NCBI GenBank assembly: GCA_947444195.1
Contig: CANEZL010000003.1
Coordinates: 1-64,000 of the forward strand
Length of the DNA: 64,000 nt
Reading direction: 5' to 3'
Source: Methylobacteriaceae bacterium
Lineage (GTDB): Bacteria > Pseudomonadota > Alphaproteobacteria > Rhizobiales > Beijerinckiaceae
Shown: one piece after another, positions 8,105 to 17,135 of the stretch
Layout of the letters: each line of letters starts with the position of its first letter
Numbering within the stretch: the stretch's first letter is position 1
Translations under genes and position numbers: made by a program
Notes under the pieces: generated by a model
What the model was told of the DNA's origin: nothing
What the model saw: the letters and a program-made list of their open reading frames with translations, nothing else
The model's database searches: none

Positions 8105-9697
8105 TCAGTCGAGGCCGATCGTCGTGAGATCCTGGAACCAGTGCTGGGCCTGGACGAAGGATTTCACCTTCGGCGAGAGCGCGTGCGGGTTGGTGTCGTG
8201 CACGACCCAGACCAGCACGGCGTCATCGACCACCTGGGCATGGGCGAGCGCCAGGAGCTCGTCCTGCCGCTTCGGGTCGAAGCTGCGCTTGGCCTCGTCG
8301 ATCCAGGCGTCGACCTTCTCGTTCCGGTAGTAGCCCCAGTTCACGCCGACCGGATTGACTTGGCTCGATGCGAAGAACCGCACGATGGCGTAGAGCGGGT
8401 CGGAGGTGACGTAGGCGACGTTGTTGGCGGTGACGCCGGAGAGCGCCGGGTTCTTCGCGCCCTGGCGCCAGTAGGTGTACAGCGTCTCGAGCTCGACCAC
8501 CCGGAAGTCGATCTCGATGCCGATCTCCTTCAGGTTCTGCTGGATTGCCTCGTTCATGGGCAGCGACAGCATCTGCCCGGTGCCGCCCTGGGCGACGGCG
8601 AAGGTCGTCCTGAGGGGTTTGGCCGGCGAGTACCCGGCCTCCGCCACGAGCTTCCGGGCCGCGGCGAGGTCGAAGGTCAGGTCGAAGGTCGGCTTGCCGA
8701 ACCACGGGCTCGTCGGATCGACCTGCCCCTTCGCGGGTCGGGCGAGGCCGTTGAGCAGGTCGTCGACGATGCCCTGCCGGTCGATGGCGAGGTTGAGCGC
8801 CTTGCGCAGCCGGATATCGGTCCAGGGCGATCCTTCGAGTGTGGAGAGATGGTAGTTCCACACGTGCGGCGTCACGTTCTGGACGATGCGCATGCCGCCC
8901 TGCTTGAGCCGCGCCAACGTGTCGGGCGCGGGCGTCTCGATGAGGTCGACCTGACCCGCGATCAGCGCGTTCGAGCGCTGCAGCGCCTCCGGAATGGGCA
9001 CCAGCACCAGCCGGTCGACCTTGGGCAGGCGTGTCTTGTCCCAATACTCCGCGTTCCGCGTCAGTTCCGCGCGTTCGCGGGGGACGAGGCGGGCAAGCCG
9101 AAACGGGCCGGTGCCGGAGGGCTCCCGGGCGAAGCGCTCCCAGTCGCGGCCGAGCCGTTCGTACTGTGTCGGGCTCGATACGAGGAACCAGAGCATCTGG
9201 TAGGGAAAGAAGGAATCGACCTCCTTCGTCGTGATCTCGACCGTCATCGGGTCGATCTTGGCGTAGCTCTTCACCGATGGGAGACGGGGGCGCACCTGCG
9301 CCGACTGCCGCTTGTCGAAGTGCGGTGCATCTTCCTTGAGCACCTTGTCGAGGTTCCAGATCACCGCGTCGGCATCGAAGGCCGAGCCGTCGTGGAACAG
9401 CACGCCGGGCCGCAACGCGAAGCGCCACTTGGTCCTGTCGGTCTCGTCCACCGTCCAACCCGTCGCCAAACCGGGCACAAGTCGACCCGGGCGGTCGGCA
9501 ACGTTCATCTCCCAGGCCACCAGCGGGTCATAGATCGTATAGCCCGTGAACTGATAGGCGCCGGCGCCGCGGTCGGGCTGGCCCGTGGTGAGCGGGATGT
9601 CGGCGAGCGAGATACCGTAGCGCAGTACGGTCTCGGCGTGAGCGGCGCTCACCGCACAGGCCAGGGCGAGGGTCGCGGCGAGGATGGGGCGGCGCAT
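8105..9697 (-). CDS. ABC transporter substrate-binding protein, family 5 (copy 1 of a tandem pair)
   Basis: A 530-residue periplasmic binding protein and first gene of the transporter operon. The signal peptide is MRRPILAATLALACAVSAAHA, with cleavage before ETVLRYG. It shares a DIPLTTGQ N-terminal motif, the WRFALRPGVLFHDGSAFDADAV block and the IRLRKALNLAIDRQ block with the next gene, so the two arose by duplication and have diverged considerably. Ninety-seven bases separate the genes. The promoter should lie between 9698 and 9771, just before the decayed IS630 transposase, so the insertion may have replaced or altered upstream control. Confidence 0.9.
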   Translation of the reverse strand: MRRPILAATLALACAVSAAHAETVLRYGISLADIPLTTGQPDRGAGAYQFTGYTIYDPLVAWEMNVADRPGRLVPGLATGWTVDETDRTKWRFALRPGVLFHDGSAFDADAVIWNLDKVLKEDAPHFDKRQSAQVRPRLPSVKSYAKIDPMTVEITTKEVDSFFPYQMLWFLVSSPTQYERLGRDWERFAREPSGTGPFRLARLVPRERAELTRNAEYWDKTRLPKVDRLVLVPIPEALQRSNALIAGQVDLIETPAPDTLARLKQGGMRIVQNVTPHVWNYHLSTLEGSPWTDIRLRKALNLAIDRQGIVDDLLNGLARPAKGQVDPTSPWFGKPTFDLTFDLAAARKLVAEAGYSPAKPLRTTFAVAQGGTGQMLSLPMNEAIQQNLKEIGIEIDFRVVELETLYTYWRQGAKNPALSGVTANNVAYVTSDPLYAIVRFFASSQVNPVGVNWGYYRNEKVDAWIDEAKRSFDPKRQDELLALAHAQVVDDAVLVWVVHDTNPHALSPKVKSFVQAQHWFQDLTTIGLD

Positions 9698-9771
9698 GCT
9701 GGCTCCGACGATCGATGGCCAAGCTTCGCAACGTCTGTGCCACTGACCTGATTGGCTGGCTTTGGACCGGG

Positions 9772-10789
9772 CTAATCGAAGAGATCAGCTTGGACCGGAG
9801 GATTTGGCCATTCGGCTGCGGTGAGGCAGTTGCTGCACTCCTGCGCTGTGAAGTGGGTGAGCGCCTGCCGGATGCCGCCCACAGGTCGGGCACGGTGCGA
9901 GCTGCCTTGGTCCGGAGGAGGCGCTTGATCTTGGCGAAAATCTGCTGAGGGTTCCCCGACCGATAAGTCGGTTGGGGTATCCCCCAATCGAGTTGAAGTC
10001 GGGGGAGTAGGGCGGGAGGTGGAGGAGCCGAGCCTCCGCCGCCTTCGATCACCTCACGGACGCCGACCACCTTGTGAGCCCCGAGGTGGTCGAGGATGAC
10101 CGTATCGCCGGGCCGCAGCATTGGGGCCAGGGTATCGGTGACGTAGGCCTGGACGCGTCCGCCGTTCGTCGCGCCATCGGCCAGATCGAGCGCGCACAGG
10201 CTGGCGGCACGCAACGCGGCGGTGACAGTGGTCGTCTTGTAGTGCCCCTGCAGCACGGCAATCCGGCAGCGCTGGCCGCGCAGCGCCCATCCGTAGCGAC
10301 GGACCATGTTCGTCGCGGCAGCAGTCTCGTCGAGGAACACCGGACGGTCGGGGTCGAGGGTGTCCTGGCGCGCGAACCAGTCCTCCTGTGCGGCCTTCAC
10401 GTCCGCCCGCTCCTGCTCGACCGCGTGGAGCGCCCCCTTTTGCGGGTGATGCGGTGGCGGGCGAAGAAGCGCGACAACCCGCTCGTGCTGGTCGTCACGC
10501 CCCGCTTGGCCAGGGCTGCGCACAATTCGTGCAGGCAGATCGTGGGCTGGGCCTCGTAGATGGCCCGGATCAGATCGGCTTGCGCCTCGATGGCCCGCGA
10601 GCGCCGATCGCCGCCCCGTAGCCGTGGCGCAACCTGCGCGTGGCCGTGGCGCAACCTGACCGTCCTACCGCACGCGTCCGGCCCATCGGCTGGCGCTCGA
10701 CGCGCTCACCCCGAAACGGGCTCCGCCCCGTGGCAGGAAGCTCCCTTCGCCATCGCGGCGACGACGGGCCCACGGAGATTGATCGACAA
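9772..10789 (-). pseudogene. Decayed IS630-family transposase
   Basis: Pieces of one IS630-type transposase appear in several minus-strand frames. They are an N-terminal helix-turn-helix part (RFGVSASSASRWAGRVR, about 10665-10725), a middle part (GGDRRSRAIEAQADLIRAIY to ARHRITRK), the catalytic part (VFLDETAAATNMVRRYGWAL, then TVILDHLGAHKVVGVREVIE) and a C-terminus (ALTHFTAQECSNCLTAAEWP to VQADLFD, stop at 9772-9774). Lesions seen: a frameshift near 10725; a 22-bp tandem duplication starting at 10621; loss of about one A near 10437; and an insertion of about 37 bp near 9949-9986 that destroys the usual LPPYSPDFNPIE segment. It is certainly inactive. The start near 10789 (a TTG) is a guess. 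Confidence 0.85.
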
Positions 10790-10946
10790 AGCTGACGGCA
10801 TCGAAGCCTTCTCGGCCCGTCAACCTATTAACCCCAATCCGCGTTGTAGATCGGTCAGGCACAGCTCTGGCTCTGGGAGGCGCTGTTGGGGCCGGACAGA
10901 GAAGCGCTGCATGTTGCGAAAAACATCAGGCGCTTACAGCAGGATC

Positions 10947-11036
10947 TGGCGGAAGGGGTGGGATTCGAACCCACGGTGGAGTTGCCCCCACGGCGGTTTT
11001 CAAGACCGCTGCCTTAAACCACTCGGCCACCCTTCC
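10947..11036 (-). tRNA. tRNA-Ser (anticodon UGA)
   Basis: A 90-nt class II tRNA. The acceptor arms GGAAGGG and CCCTTCC pair, followed by discriminator G and an encoded CCA. The anticodon loop is CTTGAAA on a GCGGT/ACCGC stem, giving UGA. A long variable arm (CCGTGGGGGCAACTCCACCG region) and the T-loop GGTTCGAATCC are present. Confidence 0.97.
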
Positions 11037-11146
11037 GGAACCTGCGATGCCGGGGAAGGCCGGCCTGTCGGCGGTGAAGGCCCGTGCGGGTCCCTCGCGA
11101 CGATCCCCGCGCGCGGGCCTCATCTATGGCTGGCGGCGGGGGAGCG

Positions 11147-12634
11147 TCAACCGTCGCGGTGGGGTGCCGCTCGCGGCGCGCCCGTGCCGCCGTGGCGGAT
11201 GCGGCCGCGGGTCGTCGGCCAGACGGCGTCGATCACCTCGTAGTGCTCGGAGCGGTTGAAGGTGTGGCAGCCGAGGGCCGACCAAGCGGGGTCGGGATAG
11301 AGGCGCGTGCGCACGCTCTGCCCGTAGCCCTCAGCGTCGAGGCGGTCGACCCGGCAGAGGGCGATGCCGCCGCCGTAGCGGGCGCTGCAATCCTGGGCGG
11401 GCCGCCAGAGCCCGTCCGCCGCCCGCCACATGGCGCCCGCCGGCCGGGCCGCGGCGGCGTCGATCAGCACGGGATTGCCGGGATGCGGGCCCCAGGGTCC
11501 GTGCAGGGTCGGCGCCGAGAACAGGCTGAGGGCGTCCCAGCTCGAACCGTGGCCGCCGGTGGTGCTGGCGAAGAGCCACCACGTCCCGTCGATCTCCGCC
11601 ACCGTGGCGTCCCCGGCGCAGATGTCGCGGATCAGCACGCTCTCCAGTTCCCAGCGGTCGGGGAACCGGGCGGCGCGGTAGAGCTCGACCGTGCGGTTGG
11701 CCGAGGTCTCGGGGATCATCCAGATCTCCCCCGCGTGCCGGAACACGAAAGGATAGGAGAGGTGGTAGGGCCGCTCCAGCACCACCTCGGGCCGGCCCGG
11801 CCGGCCGGCGGCGTCGAAGGTGACGGCCGAGATCACGCCGCGGCCGGTGGAGAAGGGCAGGTCCTCGCACAGGATGACGGTGCGGCCCTCGTGCTCGATC
11901 ACGAAGGGATCGGCGAGGTAGCGGGCGGGGTCCCAGGGCAGCCAGGCGAAGGGCGCCTCCGTCCAGGTGGCGGTGTCGTCCGGCGGGGCGGGCTGGCGCG
12001 GGCGCCAGGCGATGTTCCAGGCCTCGTCCCGGCGCAGCAGGCGGCCGAGCGCCTTGTCGGCGAAGCCGGCGGCGAGGAAGCGCATCGCGGCCGCCGTCGA
12101 CACCCGGGGCGCCCGGCCGATGGCCGCTACCGGGCCGGCCCGGTGGGCCGCCGCCGCGGCGACGAGGAGGTCGACCGCCCGTTCCAGCGCCTGGTCGAGG
12201 CCGATGCCGAGGCGGCCCCGCTGCTCCAGGGCGGGCAGCGCCCGGGCGACGAGCCGGTCGCCGCGGACCACGCAGAGTTCGGGGTTGCGGTCCGACAGGA
12301 TCGCGCAGGCGAGGCCCGCGGGATTGGGCGAGCCGTCGAAGCGGAGGCGCAGGGCGTCGTCCTTCGCCTCGCCACCGCTGAGGTCGATCGTCAGGTCGGC
12401 GGGGCCGTCGGGGGCCGCGACGGCGCCGGGGTCGACGCGCTCGGCGAGGCTCGGCCCCCGTCGCCGGTAGAGCAGGCCCTCGAAGCGCAGGAGGAGCGCG
12501 ACGGCGGCAGGCTCCGGCGGAGCGGCCGGGCCGCGCCTCCAGCCGACCGCGTGGCCCGCGGCGGCGAGCCGTTCGGCCAGCGCCATGTGCCAGCGGGGCA
12601 CGGGGCCTCCGGGCGCGACGAGCGTGATCCGCAC
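11147..12634 (-). CDS. Beta-propeller protein related to glucosamine inositolphosphorylceramide transferase N-terminal domain
   Basis: A 495-residue protein from the GTG at 12634, which has GGGAGG just upstream; a TTG 12 bp earlier is possible. The first 200 residues look formyltransferase- or glycosyltransferase-like with no clear motif. From about residue 225 there is a five-bladed-propeller domain of the kind found in plant GINT1 and in GH43/GH32-like bacterial proteins. Landmarks are YLADPFVIEHEG, ILCEDLPFSTGRGVIS, HLSYPFVFRHAGEIWMIPET, IDGTWWLFAST and LWRPAQDCSARYGGGIALCR. These proteins are often found in glycoconjugate or polysaccharide loci, but nothing nearby fixes a pathway. The family call is from motif memory. 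It has no signal peptide, so it is probably cytoplasmic. Confidence 0.65.
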   Translation of the reverse strand: MRITLVAPGGPVPRWHMALAERLAAAGHAVGWRRGPAAPPEPAAVALLLRFEGLLYRRRGPSLAERVDPGAVAAPDGPADLTIDLSGGEAKDDALRLRFDGSPNPAGLACAILSDRNPELCVVRGDRLVARALPALEQRGRLGIGLDQALERAVDLLVAAAAAHRAGPVAAIGRAPRVSTAAAMRFLAAGFADKALGRLLRRDEAWNIAWRPRQPAPPDDTATWTEAPFAWLPWDPARYLADPFVIEHEGRTVILCEDLPFSTGRGVISAVTFDAAGRPGRPEVVLERPYHLSYPFVFRHAGEIWMIPETSANRTVELYRAARFPDRWELESVLIRDICAGDATVAEIDGTWWLFASTTGGHGSSWDALSLFSAPTLHGPWGPHPGNPVLIDAAAARPAGAMWRAADGLWRPAQDCSARYGGGIALCRVDRLDAEGYGQSVRTRLYPDPAWSALGCHTFNRSEHYEVIDAVWPTTRGRIRHGGTGAPRAAPHRDG

Positions 12635-12802
12635 GAGACCTCCCAAGCTCCCGAACGCCGGGAGACCGCGCGCGATAGCAGCGGCAAAGCCTTAAGGCCG
12701 CGTTTCGGCCGGGCGGCGCGCCCGCGGAACGGATGCGGCGTCCCCCGGTTGGCCCCGCAGAGCGATCCGGCACCGGACCGCCCCCGAGAACGGGAGAACC
12801 CG

Positions 12803-12964
12803 ATGACGACCAAGACCTTGCGCACGCCCCTCATCGCCCTCGCCCTGGTGGCCGGCACCCTCGGCGCGGCCCAGGCGCAGAACAACGCCACGCCCGGCGC
12901 GCCGGCGGGCAGCAGCGGCGGCAACGCCTCCACCGGCAGCGGCGCGGCCCCGAGCGGCAAGTAG
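12803..12964 (+). CDS. Small secreted Gly/Ser/Ala-rich peptide, function unknown
   Basis: A 53-residue ORF with a good GGGAG ribosome binding site 7 bp before the ATG. A clear signal peptide (TLRTPLIALALVAGTLGAAQA) leaves a mature part of about 28 residues, rich in Asn, Gly, Ser and Ala, ending GSGAAPSGK. The mature region is low-complexity and has no cysteines. Similar tiny exported proteins are common in Methylobacterium-type genomes, but I know of no assigned function. Initiation signal and signal peptide support it as real. Confidence 0.6.
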   Translation: MTTKTLRTPLIALALVAGTLGAAQAQNNATPGAPAGSSGGNASTGSGAAPSGK

Positions 12965-12996
12965 CGGCCGAGCCGGCCGCCTCGGAGCCTGTTGGA

Positions 12997-13106
12997 GTTA
13001 TTCTCCGGGGCGGCAGGCGAGCCCGGATCCAGGCCCACCGCTGCGCCGGGACCGTAACCTTCGGCGGTTCCGGATTCCGGGCTCGCCCGCGGCGCCCCGG
13101 AATAAC
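12997..13106. repeat. Large imperfect inverted repeat (110 bp)
   Basis: The left arm (12997-13030, beginning GTTATTCTCCGGGGCG, ending GGCGAGCCCGGATCC) is nearly the reverse complement of the right arm (13072-13106, beginning GGATTCCGGGCTCGCC, ending GCGCCCCGGAATAAC). Roughly 30 of 34 positions can pair. It lies between the 3' ends of the small secreted peptide gene and the TetR gene, so it could terminate both. Its length is more like a mobile REP/BIME-type repeat than a plain terminator. Confidence 0.75.
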
Positions 13107-13152
13107 GGGGGCAAACGCGTATCGAGGCGATCCCCGGAACCCGCACAACACC

Positions 13153-13857
13153 TCAAACGGGCGTTCGGTCCGGCCCTGAGACGGGATGCGTGAGGAGCGC
13201 GCGCTCCACGAAGGCGGTCACGCCCGCGATGTAGCGCTCGATGCCGATGCCGCGCCGGGCGTACTTGGCCCGCTTCACGTACCAGTCCTGCAGCAGCGGC
13301 TTGATCAGGGCGGCGGCGAGATCGGCGTCGCCGAGGGTGAAGACGCCCCGCGCTGCGCCGGCCTCCAGCACCGCGGCGAAGACGCGCTCGGTGGCGAGTT
13401 CGCTCTCGGTGGCGAGGCGCTTTGCCGGCGGCGGGAAGCCCTTGGCCTCCATGTAGGCGAAGACGAACCAGGGCTGCATCGCCTCCGTGAGGCGGATATG
13501 CGCGGCGATCAGCCAGCGCAGATGCGCGCGGGGATCCTCGGCCACGTCCGGCGGCACCGCGGCGAGCGCCCCCTGCACGCTCTCCACCACCTCGGTGAGG
13601 ATCATCAGGAGCAGCGTCTCCTTCCCGTCGAAATAGGTGTAGAGGCCGCCCATGCTGAGGCCGGTGGCGCGGGCGAGATCGCGCAGGCTGGTCTCGTGGA
13701 AGCCCTGCCGGCTCGACAGCTTCAGCACCGCCTCGATGATGCGGGCGAGGTTATGGGTGGCGCGCTCCGCCTTGCGCACGCTCACCCGGTCCCGGTGCCG
13801 CTCCAGGATGCGGGCGCAGAGCGCCTCGGTGGCGTAGGGGTCTGGCCGCGCGTCCAT
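13153..13857 (-). CDS. TetR-family transcriptional regulator
   Basis: A 234-residue regulator. The N-terminal TetR helix-turn-helix is at about residues 35-85: IIEAVLKLSSRQGFHETSLRDLA, then TGLSMGGLYTYFDGKETLL. The C-terminal part is the variable ligand-binding domain. The ATG at 13857 has GGAA upstream. It diverges from the acyl-CoA dehydrogenase operon with 111 bp between the starts. That gap contains a perfect 14-bp palindrome, so it is most likely the local repressor of the operon. By analogy with FadR/PsrA-type TetR proteins the inducer may be an acyl-CoA; that is inference. Confidence 0.88.
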   Translation of the reverse strand: MDARPDPYATEALCARILERHRDRVSVRKAERATHNLARIIEAVLKLSSRQGFHETSLRDLARATGLSMGGLYTYFDGKETLLLMILTEVVESVQGALAAVPPDVAEDPRAHLRWLIAAHIRLTEAMQPWFVFAYMEAKGFPPPAKRLATESELATERVFAAVLEAGAARGVFTLGDADLAAALIKPLLQDWYVKRAKYARRGIGIERYIAGVTAFVERALLTHPVSGPDRTPV

Positions 13858-13912
13858 GCTCTTCCGTTCCGTCCGCGCGCCGCATTGCCACGGCGCCGCG
13901 CCGGCGATAGAA

Positions 13913-13926
13913 AGCGAGCGCTCGCT
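13913..13926. promoter_or_regulatory. Candidate TetR operator (perfect palindrome)
   Basis: AGCGAGCGCTCGCT is a perfect 14-bp palindrome located 56 bp upstream of the regulator start and 43 bp upstream of the acyl-CoA dehydrogenase start. GAGCG/CGCTC half sites are typical of TetR regulators of acyl-CoA metabolism. Occupancy would block both divergent promoters. Confidence 0.55.
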
Positions 13927-13968
13927 CGTTTTTATGGCACGCGCCTCCGGGCGTCGGACAAGGACGGC

Positions 13969-15182
13969 ATGGATTTCCGGATCTCGCCCCGCATCGAGGA
14001 TTACCGCAGCCGGATCGCCGCCTTCGTCGAGGCGGAGCTGATCCCCCTGGAGGGCGACCCCGCGGCTTACGACGGGCACGGCAACATCGCCCTGCCGCTC
14101 TTGGAAGAGATGCGCGCGAAGGCCAGGGCAGAGGGCCTGTGGTGCCTGCAACTGAAGCCCGAGACGGGCGGTGCGGGCCTGAGCAAGGTCGGCATGGCGG
14201 TCTGCTACGAGGCGATGAACCGCTCGATCTTCGGGCCCGTCGTGTTCAATTCCGCGGCGCCCGACGATGGCAACATGATGGTGCTGGAGGCGGTGGCGAC
14301 GCCCGAGCAGCGGGCGCGCTGGCTCGCGCCCATCGTCGCGGGTGCGGTCCGCTCCGCCTTCGCGATGACCGAGCCGCATCCGGGCGGCGGCTCCGACCCC
14401 GGCATGATCGCCACCCGCGCCGAGCGGCGGGGCGACACCTACGTCGTCACCGGCACCAAGTGGTTCATCACCGGCGCCGAGGAGGCCGCGCATTTCATCC
14501 TGATGGCGCGCACCTCGGACGACGCGCGCAAGGGGCTCACGGCCTTCCTGTTCCACCGGGACCAGCCCGGCTGGCGCATCGTCCGCCGCATCGGGATCAT
14601 GGGCCCCGAGGAGCATGGCGGCCATTGCGAGCTCGCCTTCGAGGGCCTGGAGATCCCGGCCGAGAACGTGCTGATGCGCGAGGGCGACGGGCTGAAGCTC
14701 ACGCAGATCCGGCTCGGGCCGGCGCGGCTGACCCATTGCATGCGCTGGCTCGGCCTCGCGAAGCGCTGCGTCGAGATCGCCCGCAGCTACGCCGCCGCGC
14801 GCCACGGCTTCGGGCAGCGCCTCGCCGACCGGGAGAGCATCCAGCTCATGCTCGGCGACCTCGCCATGCGCATCGAGATCGGCCGCCTGCTGGTGATGAA
14901 GGCCGCCTGGGCCCTCGACCAGGGGAGCTTCGCCCGCAAGGAGGTGTCGATGGCGAAAGTCCACGCCGCCAACCTCCTGCACGCGGCGGCCGACACCGCG
15001 ATCCAGATCAACGGCGCCCGCGGCTACTCCACCGACACGGTGCTGGAGTGGATCTACCGCTACGCCCGGCAGGCCCGCCTCGTGGACGGGGCGGACGAGG
15101 TCCACAAGATGGTGCTCAACCGTTTCCTCGAGAGCGAGGGCGACGCCTTCTGGGGCTGGGAGACGCGAGGGGAGATGCAGGC

Positions 15183-15186
<4 letters not shown>
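13969..15186 (+). CDS. Acyl-CoA dehydrogenase, ACAD10/11- and LvaC-like
   Basis: A 405-residue FAD-dependent acyl-CoA dehydrogenase, about the usual length. FAD and substrate-binding motifs are visible: AFAMTEPHPGGGSDPGMI (about 122-139), TYVVTGTKWFITGAEEA (about 154-170), and the C-terminal INGARGYSTDTVLEWIYRYAR signature. This subtype is the one found with an aminoglycoside-phosphotransferase-like kinase in bacterial levulinate operons and in animal ACAD10/11. There the dehydrogenase fold removes phosphate from a phosphorylated 4-hydroxyacyl-CoA. It overlaps the thiolase gene by 4 bp (ATGA). The substrate is inferred only from operon content. Confidence 0.88.
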
Positions 15187-16364
<1,178 letters not shown>

Positions 16365-16373
16365 GGGGATGTG

Positions 16374-17135
16374 ATGGATCTCTTCGGCCTCGGCGGCACC
16401 CACGCCCTCGTCACCGGCGCCTCGGGCGGGCTCGGTCGCCATTTCGCCGCCACCCTGGCGCGGGCCGGCGCCCGGGTCAGCGTCTGCGCCCGCCGGACGG
16501 AGGCGCTCGCGGAGACCGTCGCCGCCATCGCCGCGGCCGGTGGGCAGGCCCGGGCCGTGGCGATGGACGTGACCGATGCGGGCGCCGTCCGCGAAGCCTT
16601 CGCGGCGGCGGAGGCCGGGTTCGGGCCGGTCTCGGTCCTCGTCAACAATGCCGGGATCGCCGCGGGCGGGGCCGCCCTCGACCTCGCCGAGGCCGAGTGG
16701 GACGCGGTGCTCGACACCAACCTCAAGGGCGTCTTCCTCGTGGCCCAGGAGGCGGGGCGCCGCATGCGGGCGCAGGGCTCCGGCAGCATCGTCAACGTCG
16801 CCTCGATCCTCGGCCTGCGCGTGACCGGGGGCGTGGCGCCCTACGCCGCCTCGAAGGCCGCCGTGATCCAGCTCACGAAGAGCCTCGCCCTCGAATGGGC
16901 GCGCCACGGCATCCGCGTGAACGCCCTCGCCCCGGGCTACCTGCGCACGCCCCTCAACGAGGCCTTCTTCGCCTCCGAGGCCGGCCAGGCGATGATCCGC
17001 AGGATACCGCAGCGCCGCCTCGGCACGCTGGAGGAACTCGACGGGCCCCTCCTCCTCCTCGCCTCGCCGGCCGGCAGCTACATGACCGGCAGCGTCCTGG
17101 CCGCCGATGGCGGCCACCTCGTCTCGGGGCTGTGA
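16374..17135 (+). CDS. SDR-family oxidoreductase
   Basis: A 253-residue classical short-chain dehydrogenase/reductase. The cofactor motif TGASGGLG (about 15-22), the NNAG motif (LVNNAGIAAGG), the catalytic Ser (IVNVASILG), YxxxK (YAASKAAV) and the PG motif (NALAPGYLRT) are all in place. The ATG at 16374 follows a GAGGGG ribosome binding site; a GTG one codon earlier is equally placed. It would oxidise or reduce a hydroxy/ketoacyl-CoA. In the lva pathway the comparable enzyme interconverts a 4-keto and a 4-hydroxyacyl-CoA. Its end overlaps the kinase-like gene by 4 bp. Confidence 0.9.
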   Translation: MDLFGLGGTHALVTGASGGLGRHFAATLARAGARVSVCARRTEALAETVAAIAAAGGQARAVAMDVTDAGAVREAFAAAEAGFGPVSVLVNNAGIAAGGAALDLAEAEWDAVLDTNLKGVFLVAQEAGRRMRAQGSGSIVNVASILGLRVTGGVAPYAASKAAVIQLTKSLALEWARHGIRVNALAPGYLRTPLNEAFFASEAGQAMIRRIPQRRLGTLEELDGPLLLLASPAGSYMTGSVLAADGGHLVSGL

